A stretch of 64,000 nucleotides of DNA from Closterium sp. NIES-65 (lineage: Eukaryota; Streptophyta; Zygnematophyceae; Desmidiales; Closteriaceae), in assembly GCA_948144175.1 (NCBI GenBank), contig CANXME010000520.1, positions 930,001 through 994,000 of the forward strand. Reading direction: 5' to 3'. Numbering within the stretch: the stretch's first letter is position 1; every line of letters starts with the position of its first letter. The notes below the pieces were generated by a model, which saw nothing but the letters and a program-made list of their open reading frames with translations, was not told where the DNA came from and did not search any database. Positions 1-11,200 of the stretch are shown piece after piece. A program made the translations under genes and the position numbers.

Positions 1-210
1 TGATGGCAGAGGGAGGCATGATGGTAGTGGGAGGCATGATGGCAGTGGGAGGCATGATGGCAGAGGGAGGCATGGTGGCAGTGGGAGGCATGATGGCAGT
101 GGGAGGCATGATGGCAGTGGGAGGCATGATGGCAGTGGGAGGCATGATGGCAGTGGGAGGCATGATGGCAGAGGGAGGCATGATGGCAGTGGGAGGCATG
201 ATGGCAGTGG
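1..210. repeat. 18-bp minisatellite, cut by the window edge
   Basis: About 11 head-to-tail copies of an 18-bp unit (GGGAGGCATGATGGCAGT, with GAG/GTG variants) run from the window edge to about 210. Because 18 is a multiple of 3, the plus strand reads as an open Met-Met-Ala-Val-Gly-Gly hexapeptide repeat. I do not call this a gene: the frame soon passes into purine-rich low-complexity DNA and shows no domain. Confidence 0.85.
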
Positions 211-474
211 GGCGCCGACGCGCCTCCGTAAAGGCGGGGTCGGAGGAGACACGAGGGTGGCGAGGAGACGCGAGGGTGGCGAGGAGACGCGAGGGTGGGA
301 AGGGGATGAGAGAGAGGGGAGGGAATGAGAGGGATGAAAGGGAATTAGAGCGTTGAGAACTGATTTTCCTGCACCTCACTCTTCATCGCTGCTCATTCGC
401 AACCTTCGCCAGGTCTTGTGAAGGTTTCCAGCTCGCCGCTCCCAAAAGCGGTTCCCAGCTCACGGATGGAAGGC

Positions 475-905
475 AGGATGGCAGAGAAAGGGGCAGGCGA
501 CAAGGTAAGGAGAGAAAGGGGCAGGCGACAAGGTAAGGAGAGAAAGGGGCAGGCGACAAGATAAGGAGAGAAAGGGGCAGGCGACAAGGTAAGGAGAGAA
601 AGGGGCAGGCGACAAGGTAAGGAGAGAAAGGGGCAGGCGACAAGGTAAGGAGAGAAAGGGGCAGGCGACAAGGTAAAGAGAGAAAGGGGCAGGCGACAAG
701 GTAAGGAGATAAAGGGGCAGGCGACAAGGTAAGGAGAGAAAGGGGCAGGCGTCAAGGTAAGGAGGGAAAGGGGCAGGCGACAATGTAAGGAGAGAAAGGG
801 GCAGGCGTCAAGGTAAGGAGGGAAAGGGGCAGGCAATAATGTAAGGAGAGAAAGGGGCAGGCGTCAAGGTAAGGAGAGAAAGGGGCAGGCGGCAAGGTAA
901 GGAGA
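475..905. repeat. 28-bp minisatellite containing a 5' splice-site consensus
   Basis: Around 15 tandem copies of a 28-bp unit built from GGGGCAGGCGACAAGGTAAG followed by GAGAGAAA. Each unit carries CAAG|GTAAGG, which matches the eukaryotic donor consensus. Minor variants (GTCAAGG, AATAATG) accumulate towards 830-850. All three minus-strand frames stay open through the array, giving spurious Pro/Leu/Ser-rich translations. Confidence 0.88.
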
Positions 906-1389
906 GGCACCAAGGAAAAAAACCCATGCACTGCGAGTGGCATAGCGCGAGTCGGCCTTGCTGTGCTGCTTCCATCTGCGGGGTGAAGGCAAGCGGGGCA
1001 GGTGAGAGGGTAAGGTGAGACAAGAGAGGCCGGCAACATGGTTAGGGGGCCGGCAACATGGTTAGGGGGACGTTGCAGGGGGACGTTAGGAGGCCGACAA
1101 CTCCCTTCGAGACAAGACAAGCCGGCAACATGGTTAGGGGGACACATGCATTACGAGAGGCATGTCGCGAGCTGGCCTTGCTGCACTGTTTCCATGCGGG
1201 GGAGGAGTGGTGCAAAGGGATGGTGCAAAGGGGTGGTGCAAATGGGTGGTGCAAAGGGACAGATGAAACGGACAGATGAGGCCAAGGGGAGAGCAGAGCA
1301 GGGCACACGGTAAGAGTCAGCTTTTCAGTGCTCCCTCCCCGCGAGGGAAGAAGCAGAAGGACAGATGGTAGGGCAAGGCGGAGCGGGGC
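906..1389. other. Gene-free stretch with short duplications
   Basis: No convincing gene. GGCAACATGGTTAGGGGG is present three times (about 1033, 1051 and 1126), and a GGTGCAAA-type motif repeats at 1209-1258. Modules resembling GCGCGAGTCGGCCTTGCTG recur elsewhere in the first 6 kb. Confidence 0.5.
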
Positions 1390-1510
1390 AGGCATTGCTG
1401 GTGAATCCACTCCCAGCATTACTCGGGCAATGCTGGTGAATCCACTCCCAGCATTACTCGGGCATTGCTGGTGAATCCACTCCCAGCATTACTCGGGCAT
1501 TGCTGGTGAG
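1390..1510. repeat. 35-bp tandem repeat, about 3.4 copies
   Basis: The unit contains CATTGCTGGTGAATCCACTC followed by CCAGCATTACTCGGG. Three full copies and a partial one are nearly identical. GCATTGCTGG and CCAGCATTAC form a partial inverted repeat within each unit. Confidence 0.85.
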
Positions 1511-1949
1511 GGCACGACAGGATGCTCAGACGTTACAGCGTCAGATCCACGCACCACCGTCACCCCAATGCAATGCCAGACTAAATCAAGTTTGCAATAC
1601 CACAAGAGCAAACTTGAACCCCACTCAACGGAAAACCTCACCTGCAGCATATGCACTGCACCGCACTGCACCGCCTGCCTGCCTATTGACTCACGAGTCA
1701 ATCCAAGCGTCACCATCGCCACAGCAGTGTTCTTCGGCATAAGAGCATTCTTTAATGTTTAACCCCACACGTACATAAGGCCCTTGCCTCGCACCCGCCA
1801 CACAAGTTTCACTCACTCTAGCAGAAAAGCGCTCCAGGTGCTGCTCTGCTCATAAGGTCCTTGCACCCGTCCGTTACCCTATGCGTTAGTCAAACCAAGC
1901 GCCGCCATCGGCACATCACCCCAGCAGCATTGCCAGTGAGGTGGGCGAG
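1511..1949. other. No gene recognised
   Basis: Moderate-complexity DNA with several short open frames (60-125 codons) on both strands; none shows a domain, codon signature or splice context. CTGCTCATAAGGTCCTTGCA near 1843 resembles CTCATGAGGTCC modules at 5388, 5549 and 6254, so this is probably part of the same dispersed repeat family. Confidence 0.4.
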
Positions 1950-2120
1950 CGCGACAAATGTGCCTTCCAGCACCACGTGGTAAGGAGAGGCGCAACGAAC
2001 GTGCCTTCCATTCCAGCACCACGTGGTAAGGAGAGGCACAACGAACGTGCCTTCCATTCCAGCACCACGTGGTAAGGTGAGGCGCAACGAACGTGCCTTC
2101 CATTCCAGCACCACGTGGAT
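1950..2120. repeat. Tandem copies of a dispersed module ending in CACCACGTGG
   Basis: Four copies, about 36 bp apart, of a module containing CGAACGTGCCTTCCA then CCAGCACCACGTGG. Single copies recur near 5570-5595 and 6277-6302. Each ends in a G-box-like CACGTGG followed, in three copies, by TAAGG. I read this as a local amplification of a dispersed repeat. Confidence 0.75.
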
Positions 2121-2814
2121 CGACCCCGTCACGGCCCACCAGCAGAAGATGGGCCTATCCAGAGCCGACATGTGGCGGCAGGATCCTGATGGGCGGGTGG
2201 CAGGGGGCCGGAGGGAAAGGGGAGGGGGAAAGAAGATGGGCTCGTCCTGGCCCACCAGCACAAGTCGGCTCTATCTAGAGCCGACATGTGGCGGCATGAT
2301 TCTGATTGCCGGGTGGACCGTGGAGGAAAGACGGGGCAGGGGGCGGGGAGGGGGAGAGGAGGAGGAAGCGGGAGGGGGAGGTGGGGGGTGGAGAGGAGAG
2401 AGAAGTAGATGTTCCTGTGATATACCAGCAGCAACAAACCGTGGACCTATCAACAGCCGACACATGGCAGCGGGAGCCTGATACCGGCACGTGGCAGCGG
2501 CAGCGGGTGTGGAGGATGGCTGGAGGGGGGGGGGGGAGGGGGGGGGTGAGGGGGAGGGGGGGTGGGAGGGGGGTTGGGAGGAGCAACAGGAATTGGCACG
2601 AAGCAGCATGAGTGGAAGATGATGGGGGAGTGGAAGATGATGGGGGAGTGGAAGGCACAATGCCAGAGGGGACTGGACGCGAGAAGGCTGCAGATCGCTC
2701 AATGGCAAGAATCGCAAGAATGTCACGAGTCGCATGACTGAACTGCACACATCGTAGCAATATGGATTCAATACAATTGCCTTCGCATGGTAGGTCGCAT
2801 CCCGTGTTAGGGAG
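2121..2814. other. G-rich low-complexity DNA with a duplicated segment
   Basis: Two diverged copies of a segment containing AGAGCCGACATGTGGCGGCA occur at about 2160 and 2277, with a third degenerate one near 2455. Between them are purine-rich tracts (2335-2400, 2518-2580) that are almost pure G with scattered A/T and could form G-quadruplexes. The minus strand stays open as Pro/Ser-rich frames, which I attribute to base composition. Confidence 0.5.
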
Positions 2815-2935
2815 GCGGGATAAGAGGATGGGGAGGGGATGAGAGGGTGGGGAGGGGATGAGAGGGTGGGGAGGGGATGAGAGGGTGGGGAGGGGATGAG
2901 AGGGTGGGGAGGGGATGAGAAGGTGGGGAACGGAC
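2815..2935. repeat. 19-bp minisatellite
   Basis: About six copies of a GGGGAGGGGATGAGAGGGT-like unit. Purine-only on the plus strand apart from T, directly repeated with few substitutions. Confidence 0.8.
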
Positions 2936-3530
2936 GAGAGAGCCAATCCCCTGCACCTCACTCGTCGCTGCTTATATCCGGATTCGCAGCCTTCGCCTCG
3001 TCTCGCGAAGCCTGCGGCTCGCTCCCAGCTCGCACCTCCCCGGCGGTAGCCGCGTTGGGCGCGGGGCGGATGGCGTTGCGATGAACGCGTCAACAGCGTC
3101 GGAGGCTTGAGAGGCGCTGGGCGCACGGAGGTGGACTCCAGTGGTGCGGCGGAGGCGGTACTGCGGCGAGGGACACGGGTGAGGGTCCCCCGGCGGCGAG
3201 CCATGGGAAGGATTACAAAGGGGTGGTGGGAGGAACACGAAGCACGACGCCGCAGCACAAACGGGTACAGTTACTATTGAAAGCCATTACGCAAAACCAT
3301 GGGGCTGACGCATGGAAATCGCGTCGCGTGGGGGCATACTGGGCTGGAAACTGTTTGTGCTGCACTGCGCAGTGGAGAGAACTTTGATCAACCTATTTTG
3401 CCGCACTACCTGCGTGTTGTGATTACTGGTCGATTAGTGGCTCACCTGTAGGGTTTCAGTTGAAACCAAGCCAGGCTGAAACTCTATGTTGTATACGTGG
3501 CACCAGGATGAAGGAACCCACGGTCGAAGA
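2936..3530. other. No gene recognised; upstream flank of the U2-like locus
   Basis: Ordinary-complexity DNA. Short open frames exist on both strands (about 60-90 codons) but show no conserved motif. The only suggestive part is the last 60 bp, which belongs to the possible snRNA promoter. Confidence 0.35.
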
Positions 3531-3577
3531 GACCCACGGAACACGATTGCAAACTGCCAAAGCGGAAAATAAAGGCA
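3525..3577 (+). promoter_or_regulatory. Candidate snRNA promoter: USE-like and TATA-like boxes
   Basis: Plant Pol II snRNA genes carry an upstream sequence element (consensus RTCCCACATCG) and a TATA box about 33 bp apart, with the TATA some 25-30 bp before the start. Here GACCCACGGAACA (about 3530) is a partial USE match and AAAATAAAGG (about 3567) a TATA-like match, with roughly this spacing to the 5' end at 3599. The USE match is weak, so promoter function is inference. Confidence 0.35.
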
Positions 3578-3598
3578 AAAATTATGATTGTCCCAGGT

Positions 3599-3795
3599 AT
3601 ACCTTTCTCTGCCTTTTGGCTAAGATAAAGTGTAGTATCTGTTCTTATCAGTTTGATATCTCATACGTGGACCATCGGTCCACATGATATTAAATTAATT
3701 TCTTTTGGGGGCAGGTGCCAATGGCCAGCTTGCTGGTCGGCCCTGCAAGCGTTGCCTCTTTATTGCACTAACTAAGAGGAAGGCGCACCCCTCCC
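3599..3795 (+). ncRNA. U2: U2 spliceosomal snRNA (variant copy or pseudogene)
   Basis: U2 snRNA pairs with the intron branch point in the spliceosome. The sequence opens with ATACCTTTCTC, a plant-type U2 5' end, then reads through CCTTTTGGCTAAGAT and the branch-point recognition segment GTGTAGTATCTGTTCTTATC, both easily recognised. Stem IIb is present as GTGGACC-ATC-GGTCCAC, fully paired. The Sm-site region reads AATTTCTTTTGGGGG, with a C inside the U run, and downstream stem-loops III/IV fit loosely (GGTGCCAATGGCCAGC; GCGCACCCCTCCCCC). Departures from the usual plant sequence include TCTCGGCC to TCTCTGCC, GATCAAG to GATAAAG, and ATCTGATA to ATCTCATA, which weakens stem IIa. The 3' end is approximate. 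Identity as U2-derived is firm; whether it is expressed is not. Confidence 0.85.
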
Positions 3796-4094
3796 CCGTT
3801 AGGGGACGAAATAAAATTGAGAAATGGGATTCAATTAGGGCCTTTGCCGCACTGAAGCTTACCATGTAACTCTGATGTAAGGGTGAATAAGAGAATCGGC
3901 AATAATTTGGTTGTATAACGGCAGTTACATTGTTGTAGCGTGTCTGATGTGGAAGAGCCAATCAGGTATAGGACAGGATGCATTTTTGCCACCTACTACT
4001 ACAATCTCAACTCAATGACTTCACCCTGTCAGTCAGTCTTGCTCCCTGTCTGTACCCTGCATTGGCATTTCCACTCCCCCCTGCCAACGTTCCA

Positions 4095-4565
4095 GGTGGC
4101 GTTCAGATGGTGCAGAGCAGAGCATCACAGGTGGCAATCAGATGGTGCAGAGCAGAGCATTACAGGTGGCAATCAGATGGTGCTGAGCAGAGCATTACAG
4201 GTGGCAATCAGATGGTGCTGCAGAGCAGAGCATTACAGGTGGTAATCAGATGGTGCTGCAGAGCAGAGCATTACAGGTGGCAATCAGATGGTGTGCAGAG
4301 CAGAGCATTACAGGTGGCAATCAGATGGTGCAGAGCAGAGCATTACAGGTGGCAATCAGATGGTGTGCAGAGCAGAGCATTACAAGTGGCACTCAGATGG
4401 TGCAGAGCAGAGCATTAGAGGTGGCAATCAGATGGTGCTGCAGAGCAGAGCATTACAGGTGGCAATCAGATGGTGCAGAGCAGAGCATTACAGGTGGTAA
4501 TCAGATGGTGCAGAGCAGAGCATTACAGGTGGCAATCAAATGGTGTAGAGCAGAGCAGTCCAGGT
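4095..4565. repeat. 35-38-bp minisatellite, about 13 copies
   Basis: Unit GCAGAGCAGAGCATTACAGG followed by TGGCAATCAGATGGT, with CTG or TG length variants between copies. Each unit contains TTACAG|GTGGCA. Plus-strand open frames through the array are products of the repeat, not genes. Confidence 0.88.
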
Positions 4566-5135
4566 GGATACATGCAATTTAGGCATGCCTGGTCATAAGG
4601 TTTGCAATTTAGTAGTGTCACGGCAATCCTGACAGCTGCACCAGTCACTGCTGCACTCACCCACTCCATGGCGTACCTGTGATGTGAGGGAGGGGGTGGG
4701 TGCGTTCGGGTGGATTGGGGTGGGTTGGGGTGGGTTTGAGTGGGTTTGGATGAGACAAATGGCGTCGCTGTACAGCTGGCTGAGGGAGAGAGCAAAACGG
4801 AGGAGCGGAGAGAAGGGGTGCCGACATTCCATGGGTGAGGGTTCCGTGGGTGAGTTGGGATGGGTTGGATGGGCTTGAGTGGTTTATGTGGGTATGGGTG
4901 ATGGAAGGAGGAAAGGAAGAAAGGGCGGAGGACGGGAAGGAGGGAAGGAAAGAAAAGGCGGAAGACAGGAAGGAAGGAAAGGAGAAGGGGAGGAGTAGTA
5001 AGGAAAAAGGGAAGGGAGGGAGCTTGTAGCAAAGCGGATGATCCAGCGAGGGAGGGGGAAAGAGGAAGGTGGAAGGGGGAAGGGGGAAGCGGGAAGGGGG
5101 AAGGAGGAAAGGGGAAGGGGGGAATGGGGAAATGG
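4566..5135. other. Low-complexity G/A-rich region
   Basis: GGGT-rich DNA at 4684-4760 (runs of GGGTGGG, possible G-quadruplex) passes into GGAAGG/GGGGGAA purine tracts at 4896-5130. No gene seen; the open frames follow the strand asymmetry. Confidence 0.6.
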
Positions 5136-6410
5136 GGCTGCAGTATAAGGCTCACTCACAGTACGAGGAAGCAAGCAGGCCTTTGGATGAAAGCAGTCAG
5201 AGCTTCAGGAGGCATAGAGCGAGTTGGCAATGCTTTTCTCCTTCTCTGCGAGTGGTGAGAAGGAAAATGAACAAGGTAAATGAGGCCAGCAACAAGGTAA
5301 GGTGGGGGGCAAAGAGAAAGCATGTGCATCTTGACTTTTGAGCATGCGGCTTGAAAGAATCTAGCAGACAAGTGTTGCATGGTGCTGCTCATGAGGTCCT
5401 TGCATGCAACAAAAGTCCCCTTTGGCAGCAAACGAAATGCACGAATTCCTTCCCTACTGCGCTAATGCAAGCAGCACCGCCACCCCTGGGGGCTTTCTTT
5501 TAATCCCGCACGTACACGCATCTAGAAGGAATGCGTTGCTGGTGCTGCTCATGAGGTCCGGGAACGCAATGAACGTGCCTTCCAGCACCACATGGACTGC
5601 ACCCCTGCCCAGTTCATCCCAAGCACCACCATCACCACCACCCTCGGGGCTTTCTTCTAACCCCGCACGCACACGCATCAAGAAGGAATGCGTTGCCGGT
5701 GCTCCTGATGAAAAGCAAACAGCCAATTCATGCGGCTTAGCAGGAGCCAACCTGGCAGCTAGAGAGTGGGGTGGGTAACAAAATAAGGAAAGAAGAAGGG
5801 TAAAAAAGGGAACACAGCCACGACAGGCGGCATAGCGCGAGCGAGGTGGTCTTGCTTGCAGTATCCCTCCCCTGCAATGTTTGAGGGCGCACTGGACTTC
5901 TTGGGCGGCGATTCTTGACTGAAAAATCGCGAGCACAATGGCCTTGCTTGCAGTTCTCCCTCCATGCGATGGGCTATGCAAGAGCGGGGAAGGGGACAAG
6001 GCGAGGCGAAGCAAGAGCGGCAGCTGACGAGGTAAGGCAGGGAAGAAAGAGAACGCACACATGCGAATAGCAAGAAATAGTCGGGTTTGCAGTAATTCTG
6101 CCATACTAACTACCCCATTGCCTCGTGCGCCATCCCATCCCAACCCAGCATCACATCCATTCTGACAGCATCAGCATCCCATCGTGAGGTACACACGCCT
6201 ACCAATGAACGTGTTGCCGGAGCTGCTCATGCGGTTTGGGGAATGCCGGTGCTGTTCATGAGGTCAGGGAACGCAACAAACGTGCCTTCCAGCACCACGT
6301 GGATCTTCCCCATCACGGCCCACCATAATAAAATGTGGCAGCAGGATACTGATGGGCGGGGGGAGTGGTGGGGAGGGAGGGTGAGAGGCAGAAGATAGGG
6401 TGGGTGTAAC
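5136..6410. other. Mosaic of dispersed repeat modules, no gene
   Basis: Modules recur here in shuffled order: CTCATGAGGTCC (5388, 5549, 6254), TGCCTTCCAGCACCAC (5577, 6281), GGCATAGCGCGAG-type (5209, 5829) and ACGCATC-AGAAGGAATGCGT (5517, 5673). The same modules appear at 0.9-2.1 kb. No domain-bearing frame was found on either strand. Confidence 0.5.
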
Positions 6411-6589
6411 GCCTGTGGGCTGTGATAAGGGCAATCCGCTACGTCTCAATAACACCCTTGTTTTCACCCAGTGGGTAGCGAGGTGTTATAATGGGTGTAG
6501 GATTTCGGTAGTTGTTGAACGGTGGGGAGTGGAGGTGGGGATACGAGCGACGTAAGAAATGGAAGAAGTTTCATCAACGGCGGAGATGA

Positions 6590-6730
6590 TAGTCGTCAGG
6601 AATGTAATCAGTCACATGATCAGTCGCTTGATCAGTCGCATAATCAGTCGCATCGTATAATCAGTCGCATTATCATTCGCATGGTCAATCGCCCGATTCG
6701 CTATGAGTCGCATGATTGGCATAGCATGCG
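6590..6730. repeat. Degenerate 10-11-bp tandem repeat
   Basis: About nine imperfect copies of ATCAGTCGCAT / ATTCGCATGGTCAATCGC. Units drift in length, so this looks like an old array. Confidence 0.6.
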
Positions 6731-7015
6731 TATAACACGAATCGGCATAATCGCAGAAATGTCGCTTCGTGTGCATTGGCTTCGTGCGGTACTTGATCGC
6801 AGCGACGCGCTAGGCTTGTCTAACCAGATCTGCACGTGAAAGCAAACATACGGGTAACCCTATAACACTAGACCTAAGGGTAACAGGGCTGCAACAGTGA
6901 ACCTAGGGTGATCGTGTACCTGAGGGCCTAAGCGTGAAGAGCCACGAGTCGCGATCATGAGAACCATAGCTGCTCTAAAGGCTGAATAGCTACGAGACGG
7001 CAAATCACGAGAAAA

Positions 7016-7166
7016 ATGGCCGCTCCGAAGATGCCGAAGAGCGCTTCGACGGGCCACACCGAATTAGGGACGACGATATCGCGCGGGTACTACGGATGGG
7101 TGACGCCATGGCTGGGCTGGAGGAAGGTTGGGAAAAGGGCCGCAACTGGCTCGCTCGCGAAGCAGG
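7016..7166 (+). pseudogene. Possible 5' part of a small gene interrupted by a retrotransposon
   Basis: An ATG at 7016 opens a 50-codon frame beginning MAAPKMPKSASTGHTELG that runs into the copia insertion at 7167. If the element and one copy of its GCAGG target duplication are removed, the frame continues at 20149 and ends at TGA 20190-20192, giving 64 residues. There is no domain I recognise. CAG|GTTGGT at the join could instead be a splice donor. The base composition is less skewed than the surrounding repeats, the only reason to list it. Confidence 0.25.
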
Positions 7167-8032
7167 TGTTATGTGATGCTATCATTTGCATTAACGTCTG
7201 TCTGCCTCCCATCATGTGTTCGTGCGCTGCATGCGTGGTGTGAGCGTGTGCAAGAATTTATGTTTTGTGCGGTTTGGTTTTTCTTAGTGTGTGTGAATGT
7301 TATTTGGCTTGAGCAAATATCTGAAGTGACTCCTCTACTCAAGAGCTTTTCGACAAACCAAGTATCGCTTCAATCGGAGCACGAACAAGAAAGTTACGAA
7401 CGTTGGAGTTCGTATGCTTTTCATATTTGATTGTGGCAATTGTGGGAAGTTGTGGGGTTGACTCAATATGGGGTACAAACTTTTGGGGGTTGGGAAATTC
7501 GTCTTTTCTACTGTAGCTGCTGCCAAATGGTTGGGTGAAACCAAACCAGGTTGGCAAGTGCGGCCAAGTTGGGTTGAGGTGGATTGTGGAGGTTGGGATA
7601 GTGACAAAGGTCAAAGTTGGGTTGCCTATGGGGAAGGGAATTGTGTGGCATGGGGTTTCCTTGGTTGGGGACACTCTTAGGACCTTCCCTCTCATCCTCA
7701 TCATCCCTTCCACCTGGTTTTGTGCTACTCTAATTCTCTTGTGGAACTTGTGAGACAATTGTGATTGAGTTAAGATTCCTTTGGCAGCATACCCCCCAGC
7801 GCGCCAAAATCGATAACTCAAAATTTACTTCACCTCTGAATACGATTCAACTTGGGAAATGTAGCTACGATGTAGAGCTACAACATATCTGAAATTGATG
7901 AAGTTTTGAGAGTGCGTTTTTCGTCGACGGCGTTTCTTGTGAGCGCAATTATTCTGTCCAGAAATAGAGACCAACGATTTTTGAGAAATTTAGGCACCCA
8001 ATCTTCATAGACTCCGTCCTTAGTCTCTAACA
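7167..8032 (+). repeat. 5' LTR of copia element A
   Basis: 866 bp, TG...CA ended, matching 12761-12947 plus 19458-20143. It should carry the promoter and polyadenylation signals. Confidence 0.93.
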
Positions 8033-8033
8033 A

Positions 8034-8046
8034 GTGGTATCAGAGC
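8034..8046 (+). other. Primer binding site of element A (initiator Met-tRNA type)
   Basis: AGTGGTATCAGAGC follows the LTR end directly; TGGTATCAGAGC is complementary to the 3' end of plant initiator Met-tRNA and is the usual copia primer site. Confidence 0.85.
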
Positions 8047-8268
8047 TGATTAAGGACTTTGTGGAGAGTCTACTGAAGTGTGAAGACCCTCCTAGACCCA
8101 CCATGGCCTGTGGGCGTGCCTAAGTGGAGTTCTGGAGGTTGCAAGTGACTTCCGCTAAGGGGAAACTCTGCCGAAATTTCGTTGGCGCCGACACTTGTGA
8201 ATATTGTGTGGATCTACATTGTGACCAGCAAAAGGAGGAGCTGAAACCTCTGATTGGGAGTAGAGGAG

Positions 8269-11200
8269 ATGAGTCAAGGGAGTGGAGAAGCAGCTGAGAA
8301 GAGGAGTGAACCGCCACCATCCAAGATCGAAGCTTTGGATGGCTCCAACTATGAGGAATGGAGCGGGCGGATGCGGAGCGGCTTCAAGCGCTACAAGCTG
8401 CTGAAAATTGCAATGGGAGAGGAGAAGATGCCCGAGGAAGGAGATGCCCACGATCGGTGGATTGAGCGGAGCGCGGTGCTGTACGACTTGATTCTACAGT
8501 CGGTCAACAACGACATGTTCCAGCACATCAAAGATTTGGTGGAGCTCGATGACTCGGGACCGAAGGCGTGGAAGCTGCTACGCGATGTAGTTCAGCCCAA
8601 CACGCTGCCAATGGTGATCGTATTGGAGAAGGAGCTGGCTGCCCTCTCCATGCGGCCAGGAGATCATGTGAAGCCGGTCTTTGACAAGGTCAAGGACACC
8701 TATGCGAGGATGGGAGCGGCGGGCAGCAAGGTGTCAGAGATGCAGCAGTGCACCAAGATTATCTCGGTGCTCGACAACTCGTGGGACAACCTTATCCCCA
8801 CCCTCAACACTCAGCAGGAAAAATGGACGCCTGAGTGGCTACGGCAGCAGGTTCTGCAGGAGGACTTCCGCAGGCGCCACACGGGAGGTGGTGCTGCCAA
8901 CAAAACTGCTGAGGGGTATGGAGCTGTAGGAGGCAGCAGAGGAAGAGGGGGGGGGAGAGGCCGAGGCCGTGGGAGAGGCTTTGGCAGATGGAGAGGCCGA
9001 GGTGACTATAATGAAGGGCATGGGAGCTCTGGAGGCAGGGGGAGCACCCGAATGGAGGGTGCGTGCTGGTACTGCAAGAAGGCTGGACACCCATGGTTCA
9101 AGTGTTTCAGCCGGCCTAAAGGATGGGCGCCTCCAGGCATGAAGCCGCCAAGTGGTGAACGTGCACGAGGTGGTGCTGTGCAAGGTTCAGGTGCACTATG
9201 TGATGGTGCACAAGGTAAAGTCGACCCTGGGATGTTCCTCATGGTTGAGGATGTGCAAGGGAGTGGGGGTGATGTGGGTTCAGTTGGGAAGGTTGTGATG
9301 CACCCCATCACTCACTGGGTGATCGATTCAGGTTGCACAAGTCACATGACCCCACGGGCAGATTTGCTTGATGAGGTAAAACCCCCCGGGAAGATCAAGC
9401 TTGTGGCTGCCGCTTCAGGTGCTTTGCTCCCTGTGATTGGTGCTGGGAATGACAAGGTCATGGGAGCCAATAAAGGGATAGTGGGGCAGGGGAATGTGCT
9501 GTTGGTTGAAGGTTTGTCCGCTAACCTTCTTTCTGTGCGCCGGCTGTAGAAAAGCAAGGCCAAAGTTACGTTCGGCCCAACCAGCTGCAGTGCAAAGCTT
9601 GGGAAGTTGCTGCTGTGGGACTTGGAGGAGAAGATCAGCTGCATCAAGGCCTGTGGCAGCTGCCCATCATCCCTTGGAAAGGGAAACCACCAGCAAAGGC
9701 AACGGCAGCGGTAGCGGCTAAAGCAACTGCGGGAGGAGAGGAGATTGCACCAACTGATGGGGTCCTGGATGCAGACAAGAAGGTGCAGCAGCCACAGCAG
9801 TCACATGGTGAGGTGCTTGCTGGTGTGGATGCGACAGCTGCATGGGCAAACGCTTCATCTGGGAGTGGTGAGGCTGATTGGGAGACATGGCACGAGAGGT
9901 TGTGTCACATCAACATCCCTATGCTGCAGAAGTTAGTGAAGGATGGGTGCTTGAAGAGGCTGGAGGTGAAGGGGGCAGCAAAGGAGATTGGGAGCTGCCC
10001 TACATGCCTTGAGACCAAATTCACGAAGTTTCCCTTCAGCAGCAGCACAGGACCTGCCAAGGCACCACTTGCACTAGTGCACATGGATGTGGTGGGCCCC
10101 ACGAGGGCCCTTTCTCTCTCGGGCAGCCACTACTTCTTGACGATAGTGGACGACCACACGTGTGCGGTGTGGGTGTACCGTCTCAAGACAAAGGGGGAGG
10201 TGGTAGCGGCTGTTCTTAAGGAGTGGATACCGAGAGCTCAAAGGGAGAGCGGTCACAAAGTGAAGGTGATCCGCACTGACAACGGGGGAGAATTCATTGG
10301 TGCTGATTTTGAGGCGGTGCTAAAGAAGAAGGGGATCCAGCATCAGCTCACAGTGCCCTACAACTCTCAGCAGAACGGCGTGGCTGAGCGGTTCAACCGG
10401 ACCCTGCAGGAAGGTGCTCGCACTCTTCTTGGGCGTGCAGGGCTGCCGGATCCGTTTTGGGTGACTGCACTGCGGCAGGTCGCCCTTGTGAAGAACAGGG
10501 TGCTGGCGACTGTGGGGGACAAGCAGTGGGTCCCCTACGCCAAGTGGTATGGGAGTGCACCAGCAGTCAACATGCTTAGAGCCTTTGGGTGCATGGTGGT
10601 GTTTCATGTGCCTAAGGAGAAGAGGGGAAAACTGGAAGCTTCTGGGAGATGGGGTGTGCACTTGGGGCTTGCTAAGGAACACAAGGGCTGGCTGATTTGG
10701 GACTTGACCAGCCAGCAGCTGACTGTGTCAAGGGATGTGAAGTTCCTTGAGTCCTTGTACTACAAGGAGTGGAAGCAGCAGCGATAGAAGCTTCCTACTA
10801 CACCGGTGATCATTGAGGCTGATGAGGTGCAGCGGCCTTCGAGGCAAGTGCAGGTCACTGTCTCAGAGGAGGAGATTTCTGGGGTGACTGAGGATGGGGG
10901 AGAACCTGAGAAGGAGGAGGAGCAGCAGCAGCAGCAGCCGCAGCAGCAGCAGCAGCAAGATGCTCCACAAGGTGCCGCACGTCCGGCTAACCGTCCAAGG
11001 AGGGATGTGCGCCCTCCTAACTGGTTGTCCTATCCGAGCTTTGGCAAGCCAAAGGTGGTAAGGGCTGGGAGTGTGGCTGAGTAGTGTGATGAGGATGAGA
11101 TAGCACCCTGCTACTGGGCAGCCGTTCCTGAGCACAAGACGCTAGCTGAAGCATTGAGCGGGCCGGATGCTGAAAAATGGAAGCAGAGTGTGAGGGAGGA

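Noticed and set aside
3-356. 117-codon Met/Gly-rich frame at the window start
   Set aside because: It is the translation of an 18-bp minisatellite followed by purine-rich DNA; no domain or splice context.
2275-3258. 327-codon Pro/Ser/Arg-rich minus-strand frame
   Set aside because: It follows G-rich strand bias and two simple repeats; no motif, and the start region is arbitrary.
3460-3687. 75-codon plus-strand frame
   Set aside because: It overlaps the U2 snRNA sequence, which fully explains the conservation.
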